A DNA stretch of 64,000 bases from Massilia sp. PDC64 (GCF_900101265.1 NZ_FMZS01000019.1:1-64000); one strand, 5' to 3'. Shown: positions 37,931 to 47,162, counted from the stretch's first letter. Notes: generated by a model not told the origin, from the sequence alone. Program-made: numbers and translations.

Positions 37931-39568
37931 TCAGCCGATCTTGCGGCCCGTGTTGATCACGTTGATGCCGTTGAAGCGCGTCGTCGACGTGCCGTGCGAC
38001 ACGGCGCTGACCTGGCTCGGCTGGCCCTTGCCGTCGAAGAAGGAGCCGCTCATGCGCCAGTCGCGTTCGTCGCAGATCGCCGTGCACGCATTCCAGAAGT
38101 CCTGCGTGTTCGACTGGTACGCCACGTCTTCCAGCATCTGGCCGATCTTGCCGTCCTTGATCTCGAAGTACAGCTGGCCGCCGAACTGGAAGTTGTAGCG
38201 CTGCTGGTCGATGGAATACGAGCCGCGGCCGAGGATGTAGATGCCCTTCTTGACGTCCTTGACCATCTCGTCCGGCGTGAGTTTCTGCTTGCCGGGGACG
38301 AGCGACACGTTCGGCATGCGCTGGAACTGCACCTTGCTCCAGCTGTCCGCGTACGAGCAGCCGTGCGATTCCTTTTCGCCGATGATGTGCGCCTGGTCGC
38401 GCGTGGCCTGGTAGTTGACGAGGATGCCGTCCCGGATGATGTCCCAGCGCTTCGCGGGCACGCCTTCGTCGTCGTACGCGACGGCGCCCAGCGATCCCCG
38501 CGCCGTCTTGTCGCCCGTGAAGTTGACGATCTTCGAGCCGAAGTTGAATTTCCTTGACTCCCACTTGTCGAGCGTGCAGAAGCTCGTGCCGGCGTAATTC
38601 GCTTCGTAGCCGAGCACGCGGTCCAGCTCCGTCGGGTGGCCGACGGATTCGTGGATCGTCAGGAACAGGTTTTCCGGCGCCAGCACGAGGTCGTACTTGC
38701 CCGGGTCGACGCTCCGTGCCGTGAGCTTTTCGCGCGCCTGGCGGCCCGCGTTCTTCGCTTCCTCGACGATGTCATAGCCGCCGTTGTACAGCGTGGTCAC
38801 GCCGCCGGCCGCGCGCACCTTGTGCTCCGGCTTCGCGTCGAACCACTCGTAGCCCATGCCGACCGGCGGCGCCAGGCCCGCGCGCGAGCGGAACTTGCCC
38901 GTCGCCTTGTCGACCGCCGTCGCGTTGATCGGCGCCCACAGGCGGTGGATGTCCTGGTCGATGTACGAGCCGTCGGTCGATGCAAAATACTTTTGCTGGT
39001 TCACCTGGAACAGGTTCGCCGTCATGAAGCTGGCGCCGGCCGCGAGGCCCGCCTTGTTCGCGGCGATCAGCATGTCGGCCTTGTCCTTGACGGGCACCGT
39101 GCGCCAATCCTTCCTGATCGGCGTGGCCCACGCGACTTCGCCCACGCCCTTCACGGGCGCGAGCTGCACGGGTTCCGTCTGCAGCTTCGCATTGGCCTTC
39201 GCGATGGCCACGGCCTGGCGCGCGGCGCCGGCGACGGCATCCGGGGTCAGGGAATTCGTGGCGGCGAAGCCGTAGGCGCCGGCGGCGATGACGCGCACGC
39301 CGACACCGGTCGATTCGGTGTTCGTCACGCTCTCGACGTTCAGGTCGCGCGTGGTGATGTACTGGTTCAGGTAGCGGCCGATGCGCACGTCGCAATACGA
39401 GGCGCCCGCTTTTTTCGCGGCGTCCATCGCGGTGTCGGCCAGCGATTTCTTGAAGCTCAGTGCGAGGGGATTGAGCAGTTCCTCGGCGGCGATCGCGTTG
39501 CCGAACACGGGAACCAGCATGGCGCCGGCCGTGCCGGCACCGATTTTGAGGAAGGTACGGCGTTCCAT
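37931..39568 (-). CDS. tldD: TldD-like metalloprotease, Tat-exported (copy 2)
   Basis: The 545-residue product is a TldD/PmbA family peptidase with HESVGH (306-311), the HExxxH zinc motif of TldD, and the conserved glycine-rich C-terminal region. The N terminus is MERRTFLKIGAGTAGAMLVP, a strong twin-arginine signal (RRTFLK plus hydrophobic run, AIAAEE cleavage zone), so it should be exported folded; the well-studied E. coli TldD is cytoplasmic. It is nearly the same length as, and very similar to, the copy at 40973-42610, indicating tandem duplication around the TldE gene. GGAGA precedes the ATG at 39568. It may form a heterodimer with TldE; differences in the middle (residues 40-60, 250-290) could give another specificity. 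Confidence 0.92.
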   Translation of the reverse strand: MERRTFLKIGAGTAGAMLVPVFGNAIAAEELLNPLALSFKKSLADTAMDAAKKAGASYCDVRIGRYLNQYITTRDLNVESVTNTESTGVGVRVIAAGAYGFAATNSLTPDAVAGAARQAVAIAKANAKLQTEPVQLAPVKGVGEVAWATPIRKDWRTVPVKDKADMLIAANKAGLAAGASFMTANLFQVNQQKYFASTDGSYIDQDIHRLWAPINATAVDKATGKFRSRAGLAPPVGMGYEWFDAKPEHKVRAAGGVTTLYNGGYDIVEEAKNAGRQAREKLTARSVDPGKYDLVLAPENLFLTIHESVGHPTELDRVLGYEANYAGTSFCTLDKWESRKFNFGSKIVNFTGDKTARGSLGAVAYDDEGVPAKRWDIIRDGILVNYQATRDQAHIIGEKESHGCSYADSWSKVQFQRMPNVSLVPGKQKLTPDEMVKDVKKGIYILGRGSYSIDQQRYNFQFGGQLYFEIKDGKIGQMLEDVAYQSNTQDFWNACTAICDERDWRMSGSFFDGKGQPSQVSAVSHGTSTTRFNGINVINTGRKIG

Positions 39569-39616
39569 TTTTTCTCCATTGCGGCAAGGCGGGCACCGGA
39601 GCGCCCGCCTCACACA

Positions 39617-40954
39617 TCAAACCGCGTCCGACAGCGACGTGAAGTTGAAGTCGCGTACCTTCATCGGCGGAATCAGCATCTGGAACGGCACCTCGTCGCC
39701 ACCGATGACGACCGGCTTGCCGATCTCCTCGATGTTGTTGAGCATCGTGACGGGGCTCTCGTTGAAGCGGAAGTTCTTGATCGGGTACTTGATCTTGCCG
39801 TTCTCGATGTAGAACGTGCCGTCGCGCGTGAGGCCCGTCAGCAGCACCGATTGCGGGTCGACCATGCGGATGTACCACGTGCGGGTCACGAGCACGCCCT
39901 TCTTCGTGTTGGCGATCAGCTCCGCCGTCGACTTGTCCGTGCCGGCCATGATGATGTTGCCCGGCGTGGCCGTGGCCTGCACGCCCTTCTTCTTGGCCCA
40001 GTACTGCGAGTAGTTCAGGGCGTTGACCTTGCCGTCCTTGATCAGGTCCATGCGCTTGCGCGCGATGAGGTTCTCCGTGTCCCACGGCAGCACGGGCACG
40101 TCCGGATTCCATGGGTCGGCCCAGATGTTGACCTGCTGGTCGAACAGCTTGTCGCCGAGGCGCGAGGCGCCGCCCTTCTTCGACAGGAAGCTGCGGCCTT
40201 CGTCGGTCTGGCGCGCGTCGAAGCCGAACAGCATGTAGCCGAGCAGTTCGGACGTGGCGGCCGGTTCCAGGATCACGGTGTAGCGGCCCGGTTCCAGCGC
40301 CTTGGCGTCGACGGAGCGCAGTGCCTTTTCGATCGCGACGTCGGCCGCTTCGCGCGCGTCGAACTTGTTCGCGTCGGTGGCCGAGCGCTTGACCCAGCCG
40401 GAGCCGCGGCCGTCTTCCGTGCGCACGGTGCAGGTGAAATCGAGGCTCGTCTGCTGCTGGTGGCCGTACACGCCGTTCGAGTTGGCCACGCTGGAGAACT
40501 GGTTACCGTCCGTGAAAAAGCCGGCGGCGACGAGCTTGTTCTTCTTGCAGGCCTCGATCGCGTAGGCCGCGGTCTGGGCGCGGAATTCCGGATCGATGGC
40601 GGCCGTCTTCGCGCTGAACGTCTGCGACGCCTTGTACTCCTGCTTCGACACGGCCGGCATGAATTCCGGATTCTCCGGCGCCAGGCGCGCGAGGTCCTCG
40701 GCGCGGCGCACGACTTTTTCCAGCGACTTGTCGTCGAATTCGTTGATGGTGGCGGTGCCCTGGCGCTTGCCGAAAGCGACCGTCACGGAGATGTTCGTGT
40801 CGTCCGCGAGGCCGGCGGTGGAGACCTGGTTGCGCGCGAAGCGGATGTTGCCGTTGCGGCTGCCGCTCACGGTGACGATGCATTCGTCCGCCTTCGAGAA
40901 CGAGAGGACGCGGTCGGTGATGTGTTTGGTTTGTTCCTGGGTCAGGATGGTCAT
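39617..40954 (-). CDS. tldE: TldE/PmbA-like protein
   Basis: A 445-residue TldE-type partner: GNIRFARNQVSTAGLADDTNISV (glycine and Asn-rich N-terminal domain, split here as GNIRFARNQVSTAG and DDTNISV), ATINEFDDKSLEKVVRRAED and a C-terminal PTG-like region with LLTGLTRDGTFYIENGK. It lacks the HExxxH zinc motif, as TldE proteins do, because TldD supplies the active site in the TldD-TldE heterodimer. There is no signal peptide, unlike its two neighbouring TldD copies, which raises the question of whether it stays in the cytoplasm or hitchhikes through Tat bound to TldD. It sits between the two tldD genes (18- and 48-base gaps). Confidence 0.9.
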   Translation of the reverse strand: MTILTQEQTKHITDRVLSFSKADECIVTVSGSRNGNIRFARNQVSTAGLADDTNISVTVAFGKRQGTATINEFDDKSLEKVVRRAEDLARLAPENPEFMPAVSKQEYKASQTFSAKTAAIDPEFRAQTAAYAIEACKKNKLVAAGFFTDGNQFSSVANSNGVYGHQQQTSLDFTCTVRTEDGRGSGWVKRSATDANKFDAREAADVAIEKALRSVDAKALEPGRYTVILEPAATSELLGYMLFGFDARQTDEGRSFLSKKGGASRLGDKLFDQQVNIWADPWNPDVPVLPWDTENLIARKRMDLIKDGKVNALNYSQYWAKKKGVQATATPGNIIMAGTDKSTAELIANTKKGVLVTRTWYIRMVDPQSVLLTGLTRDGTFYIENGKIKYPIKNFRFNESPVTMLNNIEEIGKPVVIGGDEVPFQMLIPPMKVRDFNFTSLSDAV

Positions 40955-40972
40955 GGTATTAAGTCCCCTGCC

Positions 40973-42610
40973 TTAGCCGATCTTGCGGGCGGTGTTGATG
41001 ACGTTGATGCCGTTGAAGCGCGAGGTCGACGACCCGTGCGACACGATGCTGATCTGCGGAGGCTGGCCCTTGCCGTCGAAGAAGGAGCCGCCCATGCGCC
41101 AATCGCGCTCGTCGCAGATCGCCGTGCAGGCATTCCAGAAGTCCTGCGTGTTCGACTGGTATGCCACGTCTTCCAGCATCTGGCCGATCTTGCCGTTGTT
41201 GATCTCGTAGAACAGCTGGCCGCCGAACTGGAAGTTGTAGCGCTGCTGGTCGATCGAGAACGAGCCTTCGCCCACGATGTAGATGCCCTTCTTGATGTCC
41301 TTGACCATCTCGTCCGGCGTGAGCTTCTTCTTCCCGGCCTGCAGGGAGACGTTCGGCATGCGCTGGAATTGCACGTTGCTCCAGCTGTCCGCGTACGAGC
41401 AGCCGTCCGACTCTTCCTTGCCGATGATGTGCGCCTGGTCGCGCGTGGCCTGGTAGCTGACGAGGATGCCGTCCTTGATGATGTCCCAGCGCTTGGTCTT
41501 GACGCCTTCGTCGTCGTAGCCCACGTTGCCCAGCGAGCCCGGGGTCGTCTTGTCGGCGACGATGTTCACGAGCGGCGAGCCGTACTTGAACGACTTCGAC
41601 TCCCATTTATCGAGCGTGGCGAAGCTGGTGCCGGCGTAGTTCGCCTCGTAGCCCAGCACGCGATCCAGCTCGGTCGGGTGGCCGACGGATTCGTGGATCG
41701 TCAGGTACAGGTGTTCGGGCGACAGCATCAGGTCGTATTTGCCCGGCGTGACCGACTTCGCGGTCAGCTTGCGCTTGGCGTCGCGGCCCGCGGCGCGCGC
41801 GTCCTCGACGATGTCGTACGACTTCGTGTACAGCGTGGCGACGCCGCCCGCCGCCTTGATCTTGTCTTCCTTGCGGGCGTCCAGGTATTCGTAGCCCATG
41901 CCGACCGGCGTCGACAGGCCGTTGCGCGAGCGGAACTTGCCGCTGGCCTTGTCCACTGCGGTCGCGGAGAACGGCGCCCACAGGCGCTGCAGGTCCTGGT
42001 CGATGTACGAACCGTCGGTCGATGCGAAGTACTTCTGCTGGTTCACCTGGAACAGCATCGACTGCATGAAGCTCGCGCCCGCATCCATGCCCGCCTTGTT
42101 CGCCGCGATCAGCAGTTCGGCCTTGTCCTTGATGGGGACCGCGCGCCAGTCCTTGACGATCGGGGTCGCCCACGACACCTCGCCCACGCCCTTGACCGGT
42201 GCGAGACGCACCGGTTCGGACTGCAGCTTCGCGTTCGCCTTGGCGATCGCCACCGCCTGGCGCGCCGCGCCCGCGATGCCGTCCGGGGTCATGTCGTTGG
42301 TGGCGGCGAAGCCGTACGCGCCGTTGCACACCACGCGCACGCCGACGCCGGCCGATTCCGTGTTCGTCACGTTCTCGACGTTCAGGTCGCGGGTGATGAT
42401 GTACTGGTTGAGGTAGCGGCCGATGCGCACGTCGCAATAGCTCGCGCCGGCCTTGGTGGCGGCGTTCAGCGCGACGTCCGCCAGCGCTTTCTTGGCCGCG
42501 ACGGGCATCGCGGTCAGCAGCTCCTCGGCGGCGATGGCGTTGCCGAAGACGGGCACCAGCATGGCACCGGCGGTCCCGGCACCGATTTTAAGGAAGGTAC
42601 GGCGTTCCAT
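40973..42610 (-). CDS. tldD: TldD-like metalloprotease, Tat-exported (copy 1)
   Basis: The first gene of the operon encodes 545 residues with the same plan as copy 2: twin-arginine signal MERRTFLKIGAGTAGAMLVP, TldD peptidase domain with HESVGH (306-311) and GYDDEGV/RWDIIKDGILVSYQATRDQ in the C-terminal half. TldD-TldE proteases degrade unfolded or linear peptides, and in E. coli they mature microcin B17 and cleave the antitoxin CcdA. The start at 42610 has AGGAGA upstream and gives the Tat signal; an upstream in-frame ATG would lie in the sigma-54 promoter. Transcription should start near 42720 from the promoter at 42731-42746. Confidence 0.93.
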   Translation of the reverse strand: MERRTFLKIGAGTAGAMLVPVFGNAIAAEELLTAMPVAAKKALADVALNAATKAGASYCDVRIGRYLNQYIITRDLNVENVTNTESAGVGVRVVCNGAYGFAATNDMTPDGIAGAARQAVAIAKANAKLQSEPVRLAPVKGVGEVSWATPIVKDWRAVPIKDKAELLIAANKAGMDAGASFMQSMLFQVNQQKYFASTDGSYIDQDLQRLWAPFSATAVDKASGKFRSRNGLSTPVGMGYEYLDARKEDKIKAAGGVATLYTKSYDIVEDARAAGRDAKRKLTAKSVTPGKYDLMLSPEHLYLTIHESVGHPTELDRVLGYEANYAGTSFATLDKWESKSFKYGSPLVNIVADKTTPGSLGNVGYDDEGVKTKRWDIIKDGILVSYQATRDQAHIIGKEESDGCSYADSWSNVQFQRMPNVSLQAGKKKLTPDEMVKDIKKGIYIVGEGSFSIDQQRYNFQFGGQLFYEINNGKIGQMLEDVAYQSNTQDFWNACTAICDERDWRMGGSFFDGKGQPPQISIVSHGSSTSRFNGINVINTARKIG

Positions 42611-42730
42611 GGGTTCTCCTGAAATCACACACTTCTTTTTGGTCAGCGGCCCGGATGGCGGACCGCTCCTTTTTTTTACTGCGGGGTCGTGAAGCCGATG
42701 CACCTTAGCAGCAAGTTGACGTTTTGAATA

Positions 42731-42746
42731 GGCAATCTTCATGCCA
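42731..42746 (-). promoter_or_regulatory. Sigma-54 promoter of the TldD-TldE-MoxR operon
   Basis: On the minus strand TGGCATGAAGATTGCC matches TGGCAC-N5-TTGCA at all but two defined positions, with intact GG and GC elements and exact spacing. The start would be near 42720, about 110 bases before tldD copy 1. The GTCCGCGACTGTCCG element shared with the exporter operon lies 41-60 bases upstream. Confidence 0.72.
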
Positions 42747-42787
42747 CGTGGTAAGCGGCGGATTTGCGCATGTTGCGGCCGATTGCG

Positions 42788-42834
42788 GTGTCCGCGACTG
42801 TCCGCCCGGTGTCCGCAACACGAGACCGGACACC
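42788..42834 (-). promoter_or_regulatory. Upstream activating sites sharing GTCCGCGACTGTCCG with the exporter operon
   Basis: The 15-mer GTCCGCGACTGTCCG occurs at 42790-42804, identical to 18167-18181. A further inverted pair, GGTGTCCG (42808-42815) and CGGACACC (42827-42834), lies beside it. The block starts 41 bases upstream of the leftward -24 element. Exact recurrence of a 15-mer at two enhancer positions is very unlikely by chance and implies one activator. The rightward protease gene could also respond to it. Confidence 0.72.
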
Positions 42835-42983
42835 TTGCATATGCATGTGTCATTACGCCTGGATGCAACACGACATTACTGAATGGTTACGCGTGAGAAT
42901 TCGTGCATTTTTACACTTAAGCACCGTGTATATTGCGACGGCAACGTTTGCATTTCACATTTGCACACCAACACAGGGAATCC

Positions 42984-44531
42984 ATGAAGATCGTCCGCCT
43001 TGCGGCGGCCGCCGCGATCGCGCTGGCCAGCTGCACGCTCCAGGCCCAGGAAGCCAGCCAGGCCACCGCCCCGCCAACTGCAGCGCCGGCCGTGTCGCCC
43101 GCCGTCGAGAACTCGGTCGTCAAGATCTTCAGCACCCTGCGCCGGCCGGACCCGTTCAAGCCCTGGACCAAGGCGACGCCGCAGGACATCACGGGATCGG
43201 GCGTGGTCATCGAGGGCAAGCGGATCCTCACCAACGCCCACGTCGTCGGCTACGCGAGCCAGGTGCAGGTGCAGGCGAGCCAGGACGGCGACAAGGTCGG
43301 CGCCACCGTCGTCGCCATCGCGCGCGGCATGGACCTGGCCCTGCTGAAGCTGGACGACGAATCGTTCTTCGACAAGCACCACCCGGTCAAGCGCACGAGC
43401 GTCCTGCCGGACGTGCGCGAAGCCGTCATGGCCTACGGCTATCCGATGGGCGGCACGTCGCTGTCCGTCACCAAGGGCATCGTCTCGCGCGTCGAATTCG
43501 TCCCTTACGGCTACGGCAGCGCGGGCCTGCGCGTGCAGATCGACGCGCCCATCAACCCCGGCAACAGCGGCGGCCCCGTGATCGACGGCGACAAGATGGT
43601 GGGCCTCGCGTTCTCGGTGGCGGCGAACGCCCAGAACATCGGCTACGTGATCCCGAACGAGGAAGTGGAACTGTTCCTGCGCGACGTGGCCGACGGCCGC
43701 TACGATGGCAAGCCGCTGCTGCTGGACGACATCCAGACCCTGGAGAATCCGGTGCTGCGCCAGTATCTCAAGCTGGACAAGTCGGTCGACGGCGTCGTCG
43801 TGCACCGTCCGTACCGCAGCGATGCCGCGTATCCGCTGAAGGAATGGGACGTCATCACGCACATCGGCGAGTACCCCATCGACGACCAGGGCATGGTCAG
43901 GCTGGGCCCCAACCTGCGCGTGCGCTTCCAGTACCGCGTGCAGCAGGTCGCGAAGAACGGCAAGGTGCCGCTCACCATCGTCCGCGGCGGCAAGACCATG
44001 CAGGTGCAGGTGCAGGTGCCGGTGAACGGTCCGCGCCCCCTCCTGATCCCGGCGCTGGACGGCGACTACCCGTCGTACTTCGTGTACGGCCCGATCGTGT
44101 TCTCGCGCGCCACGGCCGAATACCTGTCCTTCATCAGCAACAACGCGCAACTGCTGAATGCGTACAGCTTCAACGCCAGCCCGCTCGTGACGCGCCGCGG
44201 CGACGAGCCGGACGCGCAGCGCGAAGAACTCGTCGTCATCAGCTCGCCGTTCTTCCCGCACAAGCTCGTGACGGGCTACAGCAACCGCTTCGGCTCCGTC
44301 GTCGAGTCCATCAACGGCGTGCCGGTACGCAGCCTGCGCCACCTGGTGGCCCTGCTGCGCGACCTGAAGGACGATCTCGTCGTGCTGCGCTTCGACCAGC
44401 GCCTGGGCGAAACGATGGTGCTGCCGCGCCAGGCGATGGTCGATGCGACCGAAGGCGTCCTGCAGGACAACGGCATCCGCTCGCAAGGTTCGCAAGACAT
44501 GCTGGACGTCTGGAACGGCAAGAAGAATTGA
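42984..44531 (+). CDS. S1C (DegP/HtrA-like) serine protease, possible lipoprotein
   Basis: A 515-residue trypsin-like protease with His86 (TNAHVVG), Asp117 (DLALLKL) and Ser195 (GNSGGPV), followed by a PDZ-like region with EWDVITHIGEYPIDDQG and a long C-terminal part (FPHKLVTGYSNRFGSVVESINGVPV) reminiscent of the Deg9-type PDZ arrangement. The signal peptide has LASC at residues 16-19, which fits a lipobox, so the protein may be lipid-anchored; cleavage after AQA is the alternative. ACAGGGA precedes the ATG. It is divergent from the TldD operon across a shared regulatory region, which suggests a linked periplasmic proteolysis role. Confidence 0.9.
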   Translation: MKIVRLAAAAAIALASCTLQAQEASQATAPPTAAPAVSPAVENSVVKIFSTLRRPDPFKPWTKATPQDITGSGVVIEGKRILTNAHVVGYASQVQVQASQDGDKVGATVVAIARGMDLALLKLDDESFFDKHHPVKRTSVLPDVREAVMAYGYPMGGTSLSVTKGIVSRVEFVPYGYGSAGLRVQIDAPINPGNSGGPVIDGDKMVGLAFSVAANAQNIGYVIPNEEVELFLRDVADGRYDGKPLLLDDIQTLENPVLRQYLKLDKSVDGVVVHRPYRSDAAYPLKEWDVITHIGEYPIDDQGMVRLGPNLRVRFQYRVQQVAKNGKVPLTIVRGGKTMQVQVQVPVNGPRPLLIPALDGDYPSYFVYGPIVFSRATAEYLSFISNNAQLLNAYSFNASPLVTRRGDEPDAQREELVVISSPFFPHKLVTGYSNRFGSVVESINGVPVRSLRHLVALLRDLKDDLVVLRFDQRLGETMVLPRQAMVDATEGVLQDNGIRSQGSQDMLDVWNGKKN

Positions 44532-45445
44532 TGGCGGCGGCGTTTTCGTTACGCCGCGCCGCGCTCGGCGCGGCCGTGCTGGCCGCCTGCGCGCCGGGCC
44601 TCGCCTTGGCCGCACCGCCGTTGCCTACCCCGGCCCAGCTGGCCGCGCTGGCCTTTCCCGGCTGGAGCGAGACCGCGGCCGGACGCGTGCACAGCGCGAC
44701 CCTGCCGCCCCTTCCCGGCACCGGACACGGCATCTACGCCGGCTGGAACGTGGGCGCGAACCGCGTGCTCGTCGAACCGAAACTGGTGCTGCGCACGGAC
44801 CCGACGCACGCCACCCTGATCGCGGGCCTCGTGCCGGCCGGCGACGACGGCCGCACCAGCGCCGTCCACGCGACGCCGCTGGCGCTGGCGGCCTACCAGT
44901 TCGAACAGCATGGCGGCACGTGGGGCGTCATCGGACGCCAGGGCATCTTTGCGCTGCGCGGCTTTTCCGGCGCCGCCGCCGTGCGCGAAGTTGCGCTGGC
45001 CGCGCGCCGGCCGGGCATCGCGGTGGAATACGGCAGTTGCTGGCAGGGTTACTGCGGCACGTGGCTCGCCTTGTACGAAGTGGGCCGCGACGCCGTCCGG
45101 CGCGAGCCCGCCGTCGAGCTGGCGCTGTCCGGCATCAACGTCGACAGCGCGGCCGATTGCCAGCGCCGCCTGACGCCGCTCGTGAAGCCGCACCCGCAGG
45201 ACCCCATCGCACGCGACGACGGCGGCGCGCCGGACACGCACGACTGCTATGCGATCGAAAGCAGCTGGACGATCGATGCCACCCGTGACCAGCCCGGCGA
45301 CCTGACCATCCGCTACCAGGGTGCGATCAGCCGGGCGGAGTCGTACGCGGGGCCGCCGGCGGCGATCGACCAGAAGCAGGTGCTCCGTTACGGGAACGGC
45401 AAGTACCGGGCGGTATCGGGATATTCGCCGGTACCGGCGATCTGA
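44531..45445 (+). CDS. Secreted protein of unknown function
   Basis: A 304-residue protein with a signal peptide (LRRAALGAAVLAACAPGLAL, cleavage likely after LALA near residue 29). The mature part has four conserved-looking cysteines in YGSCWQGYCGTW, SAADCQRRL and THDCYAIES, suggesting disulfides in the periplasm, and YQGAISRAESYAGPPA near the C terminus. I do not recognise the family. Its start overlaps the protease stop by one base (TGATG), so the two are co-translated; it may be a substrate, inhibitor or partner of the protease. Confidence 0.7.
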   Translation: MAAAFSLRRAALGAAVLAACAPGLALAAPPLPTPAQLAALAFPGWSETAAGRVHSATLPPLPGTGHGIYAGWNVGANRVLVEPKLVLRTDPTHATLIAGLVPAGDDGRTSAVHATPLALAAYQFEQHGGTWGVIGRQGIFALRGFSGAAAVREVALAARRPGIAVEYGSCWQGYCGTWLALYEVGRDAVRREPAVELALSGINVDSAADCQRRLTPLVKPHPQDPIARDDGGAPDTHDCYAIESSWTIDATRDQPGDLTIRYQGAISRAESYAGPPAAIDQKQVLRYGNGKYRAVSGYSPVPAI

Positions 45446-45446
45446 A

Positions 45447-47069
45447 TCAGGGCGCCGCCTTCTTCACCGGCGTGAAGTTCAGGTCCTGGAAGTCGTAGCT
45501 GAAATCCGTCTCGGTCGAAATCGGCTGCATCCGCATGCGTTCGATGCTGCCGTCCGGATTCAGTGCGAACGTGACATACGCGTCCGCGTTGAAGTTGCGC
45601 TCCTTCCAGCGCACGATGAAGGTGTCGTGCTGGTAGTGTTCCAGTTCGCCCGTCAGGTCGGGCGTGCGCGACATCGTCAGGATCTGCCTGTTGCCCTCGT
45701 GCCTGATCGTCGCGATGCCGTACCACGGATCCTGGTACTCGCCGTCGTACGCCGTGCGCGCCAGCGACGGTTGCGACTTCGCCGCGCGCGCGGCGTTCGC
45801 CTTGACGATGCGCGCCAGTTCCTTCGCGTGGTTCTCGTCCTCGACGGCTTTCACGATGCCGATCCAGTCGGTCGTCGCGGCCGGGTTCAGCATGCGGTCG
45901 AGCAGCTGGTACTGCAGCGCGTTCAGCGAACCGCCGCTTTCCGCATTGGTCAGAATGGCGATGCCCAGCTTCGCTTCCGGCACCAGCACCACCTTCGAAT
46001 AAAAGCCCTGCAGCGCGCCGCTGTGCATCGCGAGCAGCCTGCCCTGCCAGTCGCGCAGCTGGAAGCCGAGGCCATACGCGAGGAAGTTCGGGCGCGTGGC
46101 GGCCAGCTTCGGATCGGGCTCGCTGATGCGCATCGGCGTCTGCGCCGTCCACATCTCGCGCGCCTGCTTCGCGCTGTACAGGCGGATCTCCTTGCCGTTA
46201 CCGTCCGTGCCCACGACGCCGCCGGCCACCAGCACGTTCATCCAGCGCGCGATGTCCTCGGCGTTCGTATTGATGCCGACCGCGCCCACCGCGTTCGCCA
46301 CGGGCATCGCCTTCACGGCCGCGATCCTGTCGTTGATCTTGCTGTGGGCGTTCGCCACGTCCGGATTGCCCGCGTTCTCCGCCAGGCTGGTCGTCGTCGC
46401 CGTCATGCCCACCGGCGTCAGGATGCGTTCGCGGATCGTCTCGCCCCACGTCTTGCCCGACTTGGCCGCGATGATCTTGCCGGCCACGATGTACAGCAGG
46501 TTGTCGTACGCGTAGCTGCTGCGGAAGCTCGTGGCGGGACGGATGTAGCGCAGCTTGTGGATGATCTCGTCGGTGGAGAAATTCGTCGTCGGCCACCACA
46601 GCAGGTCGCCGGCGCCGAGACCCAGGCCGCTGCGGTGCGTAAGCAGGTCGCGCACCGTCATCTCGTGCGTGACGTAGGCGTCGTACATCTGGAAGTCCGG
46701 CAGGTGCTTCGTGACGGGATCGTCCCACGCGAGCTTGCCTTCGTCGACGAGCATCGCCAGCGCAGCCGCCGTGAATGCCTTCGAGTTCGACGCGACTTCG
46801 AACAGCGTTCTCGCATCGATCTTGTCCGGCGCCCCCAGCTTGCGCACGCCGAAGCCCTGCGTGGCGACGACCTTGCCGTCCTTGACGATGGCGATCGCGA
46901 TGCCCGGCACGTCGAACAGCTTCATCGTGCGTTCGACGTCCGTGGTGAGCCAGGCATTCAGGGCTGGGGCATCCTGCGTAATGACGGATGCGGCGGGGAC
47001 GGTGGCGGGTGTCTGCGCCAGTGCGGCGCCGGAGAAAGCGAGCAGGATCGCTGCTGCGATGCGGGTCAT
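45447..47069 (-). CDS. Serine hydrolase, class C beta-lactamase family (with C-terminal DUF3471-like domain)
   Basis: A 540-residue secreted hydrolase with a signal peptide ending in ALAQ (about residue 19). The beta-lactamase-fold motifs are SNSK (Ser94, Lys97; SxxK) and YDN in SYAYDNLLY (YxN). After residue 400 a separate beta-rich domain (GEYQDPWYGIATIRHEG, MSRTPDLTGELEHYQHDTF) resembles the DUF3471 domain often attached to such proteins. These enzymes are usually peptidases or esterases and rarely drug-inactivating, so antibiotic resistance should not be assumed. The start at 47069 yields the signal peptide. The gene is convergent with the secreted protein, one base apart. Confidence 0.9.
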   Translation of the reverse strand: MTRIAAAILLAFSGAALAQTPATVPAASVITQDAPALNAWLTTDVERTMKLFDVPGIAIAIVKDGKVVATQGFGVRKLGAPDKIDARTLFEVASNSKAFTAAALAMLVDEGKLAWDDPVTKHLPDFQMYDAYVTHEMTVRDLLTHRSGLGLGAGDLLWWPTTNFSTDEIIHKLRYIRPATSFRSSYAYDNLLYIVAGKIIAAKSGKTWGETIRERILTPVGMTATTTSLAENAGNPDVANAHSKINDRIAAVKAMPVANAVGAVGINTNAEDIARWMNVLVAGGVVGTDGNGKEIRLYSAKQAREMWTAQTPMRISEPDPKLAATRPNFLAYGLGFQLRDWQGRLLAMHSGALQGFYSKVVLVPEAKLGIAILTNAESGGSLNALQYQLLDRMLNPAATTDWIGIVKAVEDENHAKELARIVKANAARAAKSQPSLARTAYDGEYQDPWYGIATIRHEGNRQILTMSRTPDLTGELEHYQHDTFIVRWKERNFNADAYVTFALNPDGSIERMRMQPISTETDFSYDFQDLNFTPVKKAAP

Positions 47070-47162
47070 GGATTGCACTCTTGGATTCCTCGGATGGTGG
47101 AAGCGCGGAGCAGGATAGCACTTCTGCGCAAGCCGCACACCTCTGCTATGATCCGCCATTCA

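Larger units (their letters stand above)
42611..42983. other. Divergent regulatory region between the TldD operon and the DegP-like protease
   Basis: This 373-base gap holds no gene. It contains the leftward sigma-54 promoter (42731-42746) and its upstream sites (42788-42834). Rightward, TATATT at 42929-42934 could be a -10 element for the protease gene but has no good -35 box. The section nearest the tldD start has a T-rich tract (42666-42678). The region is less GC-rich than the coding sequence around it. Confidence 0.6.

Noticed and set aside
38636..42622. A 1328-codon plus-strand open frame opposite the TldD/TldE genes
   Set aside because: It contains two near-identical halves simply because it mirrors the duplicated tldD genes on the other strand, and has no domain of its own.
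45447..47069. Antibiotic-resistance beta-lactamase
   Set aside because: SxxK and YxN are present, but the protein has an extra C-terminal domain and the overall form of secreted esterase/peptidase members of the family. Nothing indicates drug hydrolysis.
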